The position numbers were made by a program, and so were the translations under genes. From contig OZ245923.1 of assembly GCA_965229725.1 (NCBI GenBank), positions 620,001 to 684,000 of the forward strand: a DNA stretch of 64,000 bases, given 5' to 3'. Numbering within the stretch: position 1 is the first letter of the stretch; each line of letters opens with the position of its first letter. Source of the DNA: Aquirickettsia sp965229725. Its GTDB lineage: Bacteria; Pseudomonadota; Alphaproteobacteria; Rickettsiales; Midichloriaceae. Below the pieces are notes generated by a model. That model worked only from the letters and a program-made list of their open reading frames with translations. It did not search any database and was not told the DNA's origin. This document shows, piece after piece, positions 36,878-45,219 of this stretch.

Positions 36878-39448
36878 ATGTTACTTAATGACATTAGAAA
36901 ATCTTTCTTAAATTATTTTCAAAACAATAACCATAAAATTTTACCTTCATCCCCACTGATTCCACATAATGATCCCACATTACTGTTCACCAATGCGGGC
37001 ATGGTCCAATTTAAAAATCAATTCACAGGCAAAGAAAAGGTGGAGCACCTTAGAGTTACTACATCTCAAAAATGCATCCGCGCAGGAGGAAAACACAATG
37101 ATCTTGAGAATGTTGGATTTACTGCTAGGCATCACACCTTTTTTGAAATGCTAGGTAATTTTTCGTTCGGAGATTATTTTAAGGAAAAAGCAATTTTTTA
37201 TGCATGGGAATATTTAACTAAAGAACTGCAAATAGATAAGGAAAAATTATATATCACTATATATCATGAGGATAGTGAAGCATTGAATCTATGGAAAAAA
37301 ATTAGTGGCTTTAGTGATAATAAAATAATTAAAATCAAAACTAATGATAATTTTTGGTCAATGGGAGATATTGGCCCATGTGGACCATGTTCAGAAATTT
37401 TTTATGACCACGGGGAAAAATATTTTGGAGGACTTCCAGGCACTAAAGATGAAGATGGAGATAGATATGTTGAGATATGGAATTTAGTATTTATGCAATA
37501 TGAAAAATTAAAATCTGGTGAACAAATCAACCTTCCAAAACCTTCAATTGATACCGGAATGGGGTTGGAGAGAATTAGTGCTGTTATGCAAGGAGTGAGT
37601 GATAATTATGATATCGATATATTTAAAAAATTAATACAAACAATTGTTGAAATATCTGGCAATGATAAAGAAATTATTTCTAATAAAGTAGTAGCTGACC
37701 ATATTCGCTCTTCATGCTTTTTAATTGCAGACGGTATTTTGCCATCAAATGAAGGGAGAGGATACGTTTTAAGAAGAATAATGAGAAGAGCAATGAGGCA
37801 TGTTCATAACATTGGATATAGTGGCAATTTATTATCCCAAATAGCTCCTATTTTTATCAATAGCATGCAAAATTCTTATCCAGAATTAGAAGAAGCGAGT
37901 GATTTAATAATCTCAACTTTGAATATGGAAGAGGAAAGGTTTAAGGATACTTTAAAAAATGGCATTAAATATCTAAAGGAGGAAATTGATCATTTACCTA
38001 AAGGCAGTGTTCTAGACGGTTCAAAAGCATTTAAATTATATGACACATATGGTTTCCCACTGGATTTGACGGCTGATATTTTAAAGGAAAAAGATTTGCA
38101 ACTTGATAATGAAGGTTTTAATGTTGCAATGCAGGAACAAAAAACCAGGGCTAAAGCCAATTGGAGCGGTAGTGGTGAAATAGGAATCTCATCTCTTTGG
38201 TATGATATATATGACAAATTTGGAATCACTGAATTTATTAGAAAAGAGAATAATAATTTTGTTGGAAAAATTCAGGCCATAATAGTTGATGATAAATTAG
38301 TTGAATTTGCAAATGTTGGACAAAAAGCTATTGTTATCACAGACCAAACTCCATTTTATGCAGAATCTGGAGGGCAAATTGGAGACAAGGGCTCTATAAA
38401 TAACAATAAAATATATGATACAAAACTATTTATAGGAAAAATTCACGGACATTATACTACTTTATCAGAAAAATTGAATGTAGGAGATGAAGTAAAATTA
38501 GCAGTTAACTATCAATTAAGAAACAAGATTAAAGCTAATCACTCAGCCACTCACCTGTTACATTTTGCCCTAAGAAACAACCTAGGCAAACATGTAGTTC
38601 AAAAAGGCTCTTTGGTAAACGATGAAAAATTACGATTTGATTTCACTCATAATAAAGGGATGACCAAGGAGGAATTAGCTGAGGTAGAAAAATTAGTAAA
38701 CATCATAATTATTGCAAATAAGAAAATAGAGACTAATTTAATGAGCATCAATGATGCTAAAAAAAGTGGTGCCATGGCACTTTTTGGAGAGAAGTATGAT
38801 GATGAGGTAAGAGTTATTTCCATGGGTGATTCAGTCGAGCTATGCGGTGGCACACATGTAAATCATACAGGAGATATTGGACTATTTGCAATCACATCAG
38901 AAGAATCAATATCTGCAGGAGTTAGAAGGATTGAGGCATTAACTGGAGTGAAAGCACTAAATTATTTTAGAGACAAGGTCACTCAGAATGAAGAAATTTT
39001 ACAGTTACTGAGGTGTAAAGAGGAAAATATAGTAAGTGATGTAATCAACTTACAAAATCAAATTAAGAGTTTAGCAAAAACTAATGAAAAATATAAAAAT
39101 GAATTACTCCTTAATGGGCTAGAAAAAATTACTGTAGGTGGGAATAAAATTTTATTACTAAAACTAACTGAGCAAAAAGTGGATCTCAAAAGCATTTATG
39201 ATAATTTAAAAAGTAATAATCAATCTATTATCATATTAATTAATACAGATAAAATGAATCATAAAACCTCCCTTTTAATAGGTGTATCAAAGGATATATC
39301 AATGCAATACAACGCTAAAGATTTGATTCAAAAATGTTTCGATATTATCGATGGAAAAGGAGGAGGAAATTCTGACTTTGCTCAAGCAAGTGGCAAAAAG
39401 ATAAATGTAGAAGAAAAAATCGTAGAAGCCATCAAAAATTCTCTATGA
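36878..39448 (+). CDS. alaS: Alanyl-tRNA synthetase
   Basis: AlaRS charges tRNA-Ala and edits misactivated Ser and Gly. The ATG at 36878 is preferred over the TTG two codons earlier. The catalytic class II domain starts IRKSFLNYFQNNNHKILPSSPLIPHNDPTLLFTNAGM. The editing domain carries the zinc motif HSATHLLH (near residue 557) and the downstream CGGTH (near 659). The C-Ala domain closes the protein with GGGNSDFAQASGK. At 856 residues all domains are present. The preceding ~210 bases contain no other gene. Confidence 0.97.
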   Translation: MLLNDIRKSFLNYFQNNNHKILPSSPLIPHNDPTLLFTNAGMVQFKNQFTGKEKVEHLRVTTSQKCIRAGGKHNDLENVGFTARHHTFFEMLGNFSFGDYFKEKAIFYAWEYLTKELQIDKEKLYITIYHEDSEALNLWKKISGFSDNKIIKIKTNDNFWSMGDIGPCGPCSEIFYDHGEKYFGGLPGTKDEDGDRYVEIWNLVFMQYEKLKSGEQINLPKPSIDTGMGLERISAVMQGVSDNYDIDIFKKLIQTIVEISGNDKEIISNKVVADHIRSSCFLIADGILPSNEGRGYVLRRIMRRAMRHVHNIGYSGNLLSQIAPIFINSMQNSYPELEEASDLIISTLNMEEERFKDTLKNGIKYLKEEIDHLPKGSVLDGSKAFKLYDTYGFPLDLTADILKEKDLQLDNEGFNVAMQEQKTRAKANWSGSGEIGISSLWYDIYDKFGITEFIRKENNNFVGKIQAIIVDDKLVEFANVGQKAIVITDQTPFYAESGGQIGDKGSINNNKIYDTKLFIGKIHGHYTTLSEKLNVGDEVKLAVNYQLRNKIKANHSATHLLHFALRNNLGKHVVQKGSLVNDEKLRFDFTHNKGMTKEELAEVEKLVNIIIIANKKIETNLMSINDAKKSGAMALFGEKYDDEVRVISMGDSVELCGGTHVNHTGDIGLFAITSEESISAGVRRIEALTGVKALNYFRDKVTQNEEILQLLRCKEENIVSDVINLQNQIKSLAKTNEKYKNELLLNGLEKITVGGNKILLLKLTEQKVDLKSIYDNLKSNNQSIIILINTDKMNHKTSLLIGVSKDISMQYNAKDLIQKCFDIIDGKGGGNSDFAQASGKKINVEEKIVEAIKNSL

Positions 39449-39501
39449 TATTCTAGATAATTTATAATGTACTTATAGCTAAATAGGAACAAAAAAGTTG
39501 C

Positions 39502-39564
39502 GATGAAATTATCAATGATACACTTTTCCTGTTACATACAATGGTGATACTGTGCAATTTCATC
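39502..39564. repeat. Inverted repeat between the convergent alaS and tlc genes
   Basis: GATGAAATT (39502-39510) and AATTTCATC (39556-39564) are perfect 9-base inverted copies; just inside, ATCA (39511-39514) pairs with TGAT (39545-39548) after a one-sided bulge. The element lies in the 157-base gap between convergent genes. It may act as a terminator although no strong T-run follows. Confidence 0.3.
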
Positions 39565-39605
39565 CTGATCTGACTATATAGAAGTAGTTCATTACAAAAC
39601 TTTAG

Positions 39606-41117
39606 TTACTCAGAGGCTTTAGCTTTAGAAACTTTTTTAAACTCACTCGCTAGCATATATACAGCAACCAACCAAACAACCATTATTATTAAAAATATAA
39701 CAAATAGACTGGATGAAAGGGATACCAACGATGCTCCTGGAATAATAATCAATAAAAATTGTTGGATCAACGCTCCACCAGATTTACCCAATCTACCACC
39801 AATGACATCAGCAGCAGCCTTCCCTTTTGATTTCAATTCTTCACTAAGAGGAATATATGCCATCTCCTTTGTAGCATCAAAAAAAGCGTATTTAGTTGCC
39901 TTGCCAAGAATATTTTGTAACAACCCAATAAACACGGCAATAACTATAGGAGCTAAAATTAAAAATGGTAATAAATCAACAATCTCAACTTGGTATATTG
40001 AAAAAATAAAAAATATACCTCCCGTTGCTAAGATAGCAATAGGCGTCAGTATAGCAGCTGTTCTCCAAGAAATAATGCTTAGTATATAAGATCCAGATAT
40101 CATAGCTACCATACTAGCAAGACCAGTATAGGTTTGTAAATTTGCCATAAATCTGGCATAATCCTGCTTATCCGTATAAACTACTGCAGCTTGCGCTTTC
40201 CAAACTCCCTCTACTATATTTATTGAAATACCATAACAAATAATTAACAATGCAATTAACCCAATGTATTTTGATGTAAATACATGCTTTAATCCTTCAA
40301 TAAATCCAATTTTTTTCTTTCTCTTTTTTGTCTCAGCATTAATAACATCACTTGGTACAAGTACATTTGATAAAATCCAAAATAAAACAGATAATGTTAC
40401 TGCTGCAAATAAAGTTGATAAATTTATATACCTTATGGATTCATCCCAACCACCTTTAAAAATAGTTTTATTTGAAAACAATCGTAATAATTCTCCAGAG
40501 ATAATCATACCGATTTGAGCAACTAAACCAAATAAAGGGTATAGCCTCTTAGCTTGATCAATCTTAAACACCTGATTTGCAGTTTGCCAAAACATTAAAG
40601 AGAGCATTACACTCCCCCATAATTCTGCTAAAATAAAATACAAAGAATATGACCAATTTTCAACCATCTGCACTACGAACCTTAAATAAGGATAATTATC
40701 TTTTATGTCACTAAAATCAAAGTGTAGAGTTGAAATATTAGGGCGTATAACAAAAGTGAAAACAATAAAATATGTAATAAAAAATGCATTAAGTATGTGA
40801 AAAACAACAGTTTTGTTTAATTCACTAGATAATTTTGCATAAATGAGCATGATTAAAATTGCAAATGGCAAAGTACCATAAAGCTTTATCGCACTAATTA
40901 GCTCAGCTCCCATTTCATTTACAACTATTGTATCTTTAACAGTTCTTTGTATGCTGTAGATAAATAACACCATCAACATCATCAATGATACAACAACAAA
41001 TTTGGGCGCTTCCTCTTTTTTGATAGGTAGATATTTAAAAATATCAATCATTAAATTCTTATTAAAATTATACATTCGTTGAGTATTATATGAATTTTCA
41101 TCTAAAAGTCTATACAT
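39606..41117 (-). CDS. tlc: ATP/ADP (nucleotide) translocase Tlc
   Basis: Tlc proteins exchange host ATP for bacterial ADP, or import nucleotides, across the inner membrane. They are a hallmark of Rickettsiales, Chlamydiae and plastids. The 503-residue protein has about 11-12 membrane helices. IQRTVKDTIVVNEMGAELI near residues 57-75 matches the family (RSIKDG-like) segment, and ATKYAFFDATKEMAYIPLSEELKSKGKAAADVIGGRLGKS near 405-444 is the strongly conserved NTT signature. The N-terminal ~30 residues are hydrophilic. It is monocistronic between alaS and rpmB. Several paralogues usually exist, so the exact substrate (ATP/ADP exchange or other nucleotides) is not fixed by the sequence. Confidence 0.95.
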   Translation of the reverse strand: MYRLLDENSYNTQRMYNFNKNLMIDIFKYLPIKKEEAPKFVVVSLMMLMVLFIYSIQRTVKDTIVVNEMGAELISAIKLYGTLPFAILIMLIYAKLSSELNKTVVFHILNAFFITYFIVFTFVIRPNISTLHFDFSDIKDNYPYLRFVVQMVENWSYSLYFILAELWGSVMLSLMFWQTANQVFKIDQAKRLYPLFGLVAQIGMIISGELLRLFSNKTIFKGGWDESIRYINLSTLFAAVTLSVLFWILSNVLVPSDVINAETKKRKKKIGFIEGLKHVFTSKYIGLIALLIICYGISINIVEGVWKAQAAVVYTDKQDYARFMANLQTYTGLASMVAMISGSYILSIISWRTAAILTPIAILATGGIFFIFSIYQVEIVDLLPFLILAPIVIAVFIGLLQNILGKATKYAFFDATKEMAYIPLSEELKSKGKAAADVIGGRLGKSGGALIQQFLLIIIPGASLVSLSSSLFVIFLIIMVVWLVAVYMLASEFKKVSKAKASE

Positions 41118-41222
41118 TTAATTTCTATTAATGCATAATTGCCTAAAAGCAGTTAATTATGCTTGTAATTTAGTATATACTTTGCTATTAATGGCTTACA
41201 ATTTAATTTCAATAAAATTAAG

Positions 41223-41555
41223 ATGACAAGGAAATGCCAAATTGACGTCAATAAATCAGTTTCTGTGGGCAACAATGTATCTCACTCAAACCGCAAGACA
41301 AAAAGAAAATTCATGCCAAACATGCAAAACTATTCACTTATGAGTGAAATTCTTGGTTGTTTTGTAAAATTTAGAGCTACACCAAGCAGTATTAGAACCA
41401 TTGAACACAACCATGGACTTGATAGTTTTCTTTTAAAAACACCTAATTCTAAACTTGCTTCAGAAGCAATAAAGGTAAAAAGAAGAATTAAAAAGGTACT
41501 AGTTAAAAAAGAAAAGAGCTCAGAAATTAAGACTGAAGATAGTAGCAAAGAGTAG
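41223..41555 (+). CDS. rpmB: Ribosomal protein bL28
   Basis: A 50S subunit protein. RKCQIDVNKSVSVGNNVSHSNRKTKRKFMPNMQ at the N-terminus matches the bL28 pattern CxITGKxxxxGNNVSHxNxKTKRxFxPN, and RTIEHNHGLDSFL matches the conserved RTIDKxGID. The product has 110 residues, with a Lys/Glu-rich C-terminal extension (about 25 residues) beyond the common ~78-98. The gene is divergent from tlc and convergent with ampD, two bases away. Position and strong motifs make the call safe. Confidence 0.95.
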   Translation: MTRKCQIDVNKSVSVGNNVSHSNRKTKRKFMPNMQNYSLMSEILGCFVKFRATPSSIRTIEHNHGLDSFLLKTPNSKLASEAIKVKRRIKKVLVKKEKSSEIKTEDSSKE

Positions 41556-41557
41556 TT

Positions 41558-42355
41558 TTATATACTATCTACTAACTTCAGAATTAAATTATCAAAGACC
41601 TTATACCATTTTCCATAGCCAATTGAGTGAGTCTTTTTTATGTTATGTTGAAAATAATGTAGCTCGAATGCAAATATTGCATTTGCAAGATTCCCATCAA
41701 AAATTCCATTAAGCTCCACTTCATAACCAATGTCCTGCAATCTTCTTTGTAATAACTTAACATCCTTCCCTTCATCTCCTAGCTTAAACACCACTTCATT
41801 ATTATCATCACTCCCCTCCTCTACTTCATGATATACACCATGACCAAGTAAATTTAAAAATCCCCAATCAAATGCAATACCTGGATCAACTTTTCTTAAT
41901 GTTTTTGCCGTAATATCACTATGTCCAACAATATTTCTATCAGTAATTTTAGGATAAAGCTTTTTTAATTTATCGATAACTTTAGCTAAAGCAAAATACT
42001 GAGCATTATAAAATTTTTGCACTCTAAGCACTTGAACATTATCTTTTAAAAACTTTAGCTCCATACCCCAATTGACAATTTCAATCCCAATGGAATTCTG
42101 ATTAACATCACTTTTCCCCCTCCAACAACTAATGCCAGCGTGCCAAGCCTTGTAATCCAAAGGAACTAATTGACACACCTCTCCTTTTTCACTAATCAAA
42201 AAATGACTGCTAACTTTTCCAGATTGAGTCAAAATCCTATACGAATCTTTAAAACCTAATTGTGTATAGTGAATAACAATTGTATCCACTTCAATTCCAC
42301 AATTCCTTTTCGAATAATTTGAATATTTTGTATTAATTTTACTTTTATGATACAT
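41558..42355 (-). CDS. ampD: N-acetylmuramoyl-L-alanine amidase (AmpD/AmiD type) with peptidoglycan-binding domain
   Basis: The amidase cleaves the bond between MurNAc (or anhydroMurNAc) and L-Ala. The amidase_2 domain occupies about residues 1-175: IVIHYTQLG supplies the first zinc His, AWHAGISCW is the second conserved motif, and GHSDITAKTLRKVDPG supplies the last zinc His, the catalytic Lys and Asp. A peptidoglycan-binding helix bundle (DEGKDVKLLQRRLQDIGYEVELNGIFD) follows at about 190-245. No signal peptide is visible, so the enzyme is likely cytoplasmic, as AmpD. Divergent from ampG, its functional partner, with a gap of 29 bases, so both may share a promoter region. A murein-recycling role is well supported. 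Confidence 0.92.
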   Translation of the reverse strand: MYHKSKINTKYSNYSKRNCGIEVDTIVIHYTQLGFKDSYRILTQSGKVSSHFLISEKGEVCQLVPLDYKAWHAGISCWRGKSDVNQNSIGIEIVNWGMELKFLKDNVQVLRVQKFYNAQYFALAKVIDKLKKLYPKITDRNIVGHSDITAKTLRKVDPGIAFDWGFLNLLGHGVYHEVEEGSDDNNEVVFKLGDEGKDVKLLQRRLQDIGYEVELNGIFDGNLANAIFAFELHYFQHNIKKTHSIGYGKWYKVFDNLILKLVDSI

Positions 42356-42384
42356 TTTGCACTCTTATGTATAAAATCTGATTT

Positions 42385-43626
42385 ATGTCAAAAAAATTTA
42401 ATTTAATTAAAAATATAGTTGTTATTTTTATCCTAGGCATTAGCAGTGGATTACCTATAGTAATAACAGCTTCCATACTAAAAGCATTACTACATGACTA
42501 TAGCATAGATTTAAAAACAATAGGAGTACTCGGATTAGTCACAATGCCATATTCTTTTAAATTTCTTTGGTCACCTCTAATAGATTATTGCAAAATCCCT
42601 ATACTTGATAAGTATTTAGGACATAGAAAATCCTGGATATTAATATCTCAAATATTTTTAATTTTCTTCATAATTATTTTAGGCGAGATAAATCCACAAA
42701 CAAACATGCTACTGTTTGTCGCAGCAGCCTTCTTACTTGCATTTTTTTCAGCAACGCAAGATATATGCATCGATGCCTACCGAATAAGAATATTGGATTT
42801 AAATGAACAGGGATTAGGAGCATCATCCACAACTTATGGATATAGAATCGGCATGATTATCTCTGGAGTTGGTGGACTTTATTTAGCAGAAATATTTAGT
42901 TGGAAAATTTCTCTTTTAATCATGGGATTAGTCATTTTACCGACCGCATTAGTGACAATAATGGCTTCAAAAATACCAGATGAAAATTCAGAAAGAAAAA
43001 ATACTTCATTACAACAATCATTCATTTTGCCATTTAAAATGTTTTTAAAAACTGAAAACTGCTACTTAATTGTAGTTTTAGTAGCTTTATATAAGCTTAG
43101 TGATGCATACCTTGGGGCAATGACAACTCCATTTTTATTAGATTCAGGTTATAGTAAAATAGACATAGCAAATGCAGTAAAATCTTTAGGTCAAATTGGA
43201 ACTTTAGCAGGGGTTGCAATTGGTGGTTGGTTAGCGTTAAAAATCAAACCTGGTATTAATTTATTTTTTACTGAAGTTTTAGCCATGCTTTCAAATCTAC
43301 CCTTTATACTAATCAACATCCTCCCTAAAAATTTATATCTACTAGCTGTTGTCAATGGTTTTGAAAATTTAACAAGCTCAATTAGTAATATTGCAATAGT
43401 TGCATATATAAGCAATCTCAGCAAAAACAAATATGCTGCAACTTACTATGCAATTCTAACCTCAATAATTGCTGTAGGGCGAACAATCGTTTCATCCTCA
43501 TCAGGATTTTTAGCTGAAAGTGTCGGCTGGAATAATTTTTTTATTATTTCTTCTTTACTATCATTGCCATCATTAATATGTATATATTTATTATTTTTTA
43601 AAAAAATTAATGGATACACTAAATAA
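42385..43626 (+). CDS. ampG: AmpG-type muropeptide permease
   Basis: AmpG imports anhydromuropeptides released during wall turnover. The 413-residue MFS protein has 12-14 membrane helices. It begins VVIFILGISSGLPIVITASILKALL and has LGLVTMPYSFKFLWSPLIDYCKIP and LGHRKSWIL in the first half, which are family signatures (SGLP, FKFLWxPxxD, GRRRxW-like). The C-terminus overlaps the next gene by 17 bases, so translation is coupled. Divergent ampD lies 29 bases upstream. The pair marks active peptidoglycan recycling. Confidence 0.88.
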   Translation: MSKKFNLIKNIVVIFILGISSGLPIVITASILKALLHDYSIDLKTIGVLGLVTMPYSFKFLWSPLIDYCKIPILDKYLGHRKSWILISQIFLIFFIIILGEINPQTNMLLFVAAAFLLAFFSATQDICIDAYRIRILDLNEQGLGASSTTYGYRIGMIISGVGGLYLAEIFSWKISLLIMGLVILPTALVTIMASKIPDENSERKNTSLQQSFILPFKMFLKTENCYLIVVLVALYKLSDAYLGAMTTPFLLDSGYSKIDIANAVKSLGQIGTLAGVAIGGWLALKIKPGINLFFTEVLAMLSNLPFILINILPKNLYLLAVVNGFENLTSSISNIAIVAYISNLSKNKYAATYYAILTSIIAVGRTIVSSSSGFLAESVGWNNFFIISSLLSLPSLICIYLLFFKKINGYTK

Positions 43627-44731
43627 TAGCATATTGGATATTGCCAAAAAAGAATTAATCAATAGAAAATTGATTTCTATCGATGAAGTTAAGCAAATAA
43701 TCATTTTAACTAAAAATATATTAAAAACCTCTAATATACATTATTATGATATTTTCAATGAGGTATTAAAGGATTTGAATAATGATATACATAATAGTCT
43801 CCAATTAAATGAATATATTTTCAGCTTCTCACATGAATTAACCCCCTTAACTTATCCCTTGAAATATAACAAAAATTTTGAATTACTATCTGGAATATTA
43901 GAATTTTGCAAAAATTACACTCACTACCTGTTTTCAGATGAGTTGCTTGATGATTTGGACAATGAAAAAATCTCAATCAATAGAGTTTTATTCAAAGGAT
44001 TTGACTCATATTTAAACTATATTAAGATCTTTTATTTTACTACTTTGCATTTAATTCTGAAAGATAAATTAAGTATATTTTTTTATGATAATAATATATT
44101 GAATATCTCTTTAAGCCCTAATATGCAAACAACACTACTGCCAGAAAATCTAGATCATAACAAAATTAAATTTAAATTGAAGAAGTGGAAGTATTTTTAT
44201 CATGATAAATTTAGCAAGGCACAAGGTGAATTATTATACCCCACCAATGGTTATGCCTTTGGTGGCTCAAATGAAGATAGAAGATTTGCATCAAAAAAAT
44301 TTAGAGCTGAAGATTGCCTAACATCTATATTAAAATGGATTGATGCGGAAAAAGATTTTACCCAAAATAAGTTAACTGAATTTTCAACTTTAGACATTGA
44401 AAAATTTTATGATAGCTATAATGGCCAGGAAAAATCACAATTCCATGGTATTTTATCAAATTACATCACCCCTATCCATAATTTTGATAATGTCAGGGCT
44501 GGTGATATTTTTGCTTATAGAGAATATGATCTTCAAAACGATCCAACAAAAACAAACCATAAATATTCATTATGTGGTCACATAGGTGTAATTTCAAAAA
44601 TGATAGATAATTACTCTTTTGAACACATCAGTTATTCAAGACGGATCCCAGAAGTAGAGGGGCTTGTATTCTCATTAGAAAATACAAAAATGCACCCTCA
44701 TAAAAAATATATGTTTTTTAAAACTTTATAG
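43610..44731 (+). CDS. Uncharacterised protein with a papain-fold (NlpC/P60- or CHAP-like) C-terminal domain
   Basis: The 373-residue protein starts 17 bases before the end of ampG and is translationally coupled to it. Residues 1-190 are helical and not recognised. From ~200 a pattern resembling NlpC/P60 or CHAP cysteine peptidases appears: FRAEDCLTSILKWI gives a candidate nucleophile Cys236, VRAGDIFAYREY near 295-306 matches the GD-hydrophobic strand, and CGHIGVISK gives a candidate catalytic His324. Such enzymes cut peptide cross-links or peptides of murein, which would fit the ampD/ampG neighbourhood. No signal peptide is visible. The assignment rests on spacing and motifs only; no database comparison was possible. 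Confidence 0.5.
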   Translation: MDTLNNSILDIAKKELINRKLISIDEVKQIIILTKNILKTSNIHYYDIFNEVLKDLNNDIHNSLQLNEYIFSFSHELTPLTYPLKYNKNFELLSGILEFCKNYTHYLFSDELLDDLDNEKISINRVLFKGFDSYLNYIKIFYFTTLHLILKDKLSIFFYDNNILNISLSPNMQTTLLPENLDHNKIKFKLKKWKYFYHDKFSKAQGELLYPTNGYAFGGSNEDRRFASKKFRAEDCLTSILKWIDAEKDFTQNKLTEFSTLDIEKFYDSYNGQEKSQFHGILSNYITPIHNFDNVRAGDIFAYREYDLQNDPTKTNHKYSLCGHIGVISKMIDNYSFEHISYSRRIPEVEGLVFSLENTKMHPHKKYMFFKTL

Positions 44732-44732
44732 A

Positions 44733-45158
44733 TCACTCATAAACATGATAAGCATCATTTTCTGGAAGCGAGTCATCAATACATTTTTGAAAATCAGCAG
44801 GATAACAACTATCTTTGCACTCTTCCTTATTATATTTTGGTACCAATTCTTCTTCAACATACCTTTTCATTTTGCTGTTTTCCAATGAGCATTGGTAAAA
44901 CTCTTGCTTACAAACTTGATACTCCTTATCCGTATTTTTACAGATTTCTAATGTACTTTGCATTTTTGGAATCATATCCATCATCTTATTGACCAAGATA
45001 TTCTCTTTCATAGTTTCATTTTCTGCTAAAAGTCTTATATGTCTTACATTTAGTTCTTCGAAATTTTTGCTAACAACAGATTCATTAATAACACATTTAG
45101 ATAATTGTTTTGTTATAGCTCTGTTTTCATTTTGTACTTCTTGTAAAGTTCTTGCCAT
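44733..45158 (-). CDS. Orphan coiled-coil, Cys-containing small protein
   Basis: The 141-residue product is not recognised. It is helical, with Leu/Glu/Lys repeats (about residues 1-100), and has eight Cys residues, mostly in the C-terminal half: CKNTDKEYQVCKQEFYQC, then CKDSCYPADFQKC. The acidic Pro-containing end reads SLPENDAYHVYE. No signal peptide or membrane helix is seen. It lies convergent to the papain-fold-like gene with one base between the stops, and downstream of queA. Cys pairing suggests a redox or metal-binding role or a secreted protein, but nothing fixes it. Confidence 0.5.
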   Translation of the reverse strand: MARTLQEVQNENRAITKQLSKCVINESVVSKNFEELNVRHIRLLAENETMKENILVNKMMDMIPKMQSTLEICKNTDKEYQVCKQEFYQCSLENSKMKRYVEEELVPKYNKEECKDSCYPADFQKCIDDSLPENDAYHVYE

Positions 45159-45181
45159 ATTTTAACCCTAAAAATAATTAT

Positions 45182-45198
45182 ACCTATAAGTGATAGGT
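45182..45198 (-). terminator. Short hairpin after queA
   Basis: ACCTAT (45182-45187) and ATAGGT (45193-45198) form a perfect 6-bp stem with a 5-base loop. On the minus strand it is followed by ATAATTATTTTT, giving a weak terminator between queA and the orphan coiled-coil gene. Confidence 0.4.
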
Positions 45199-45219
45199 TA
45201 TATTTTTAAGACCAATATA

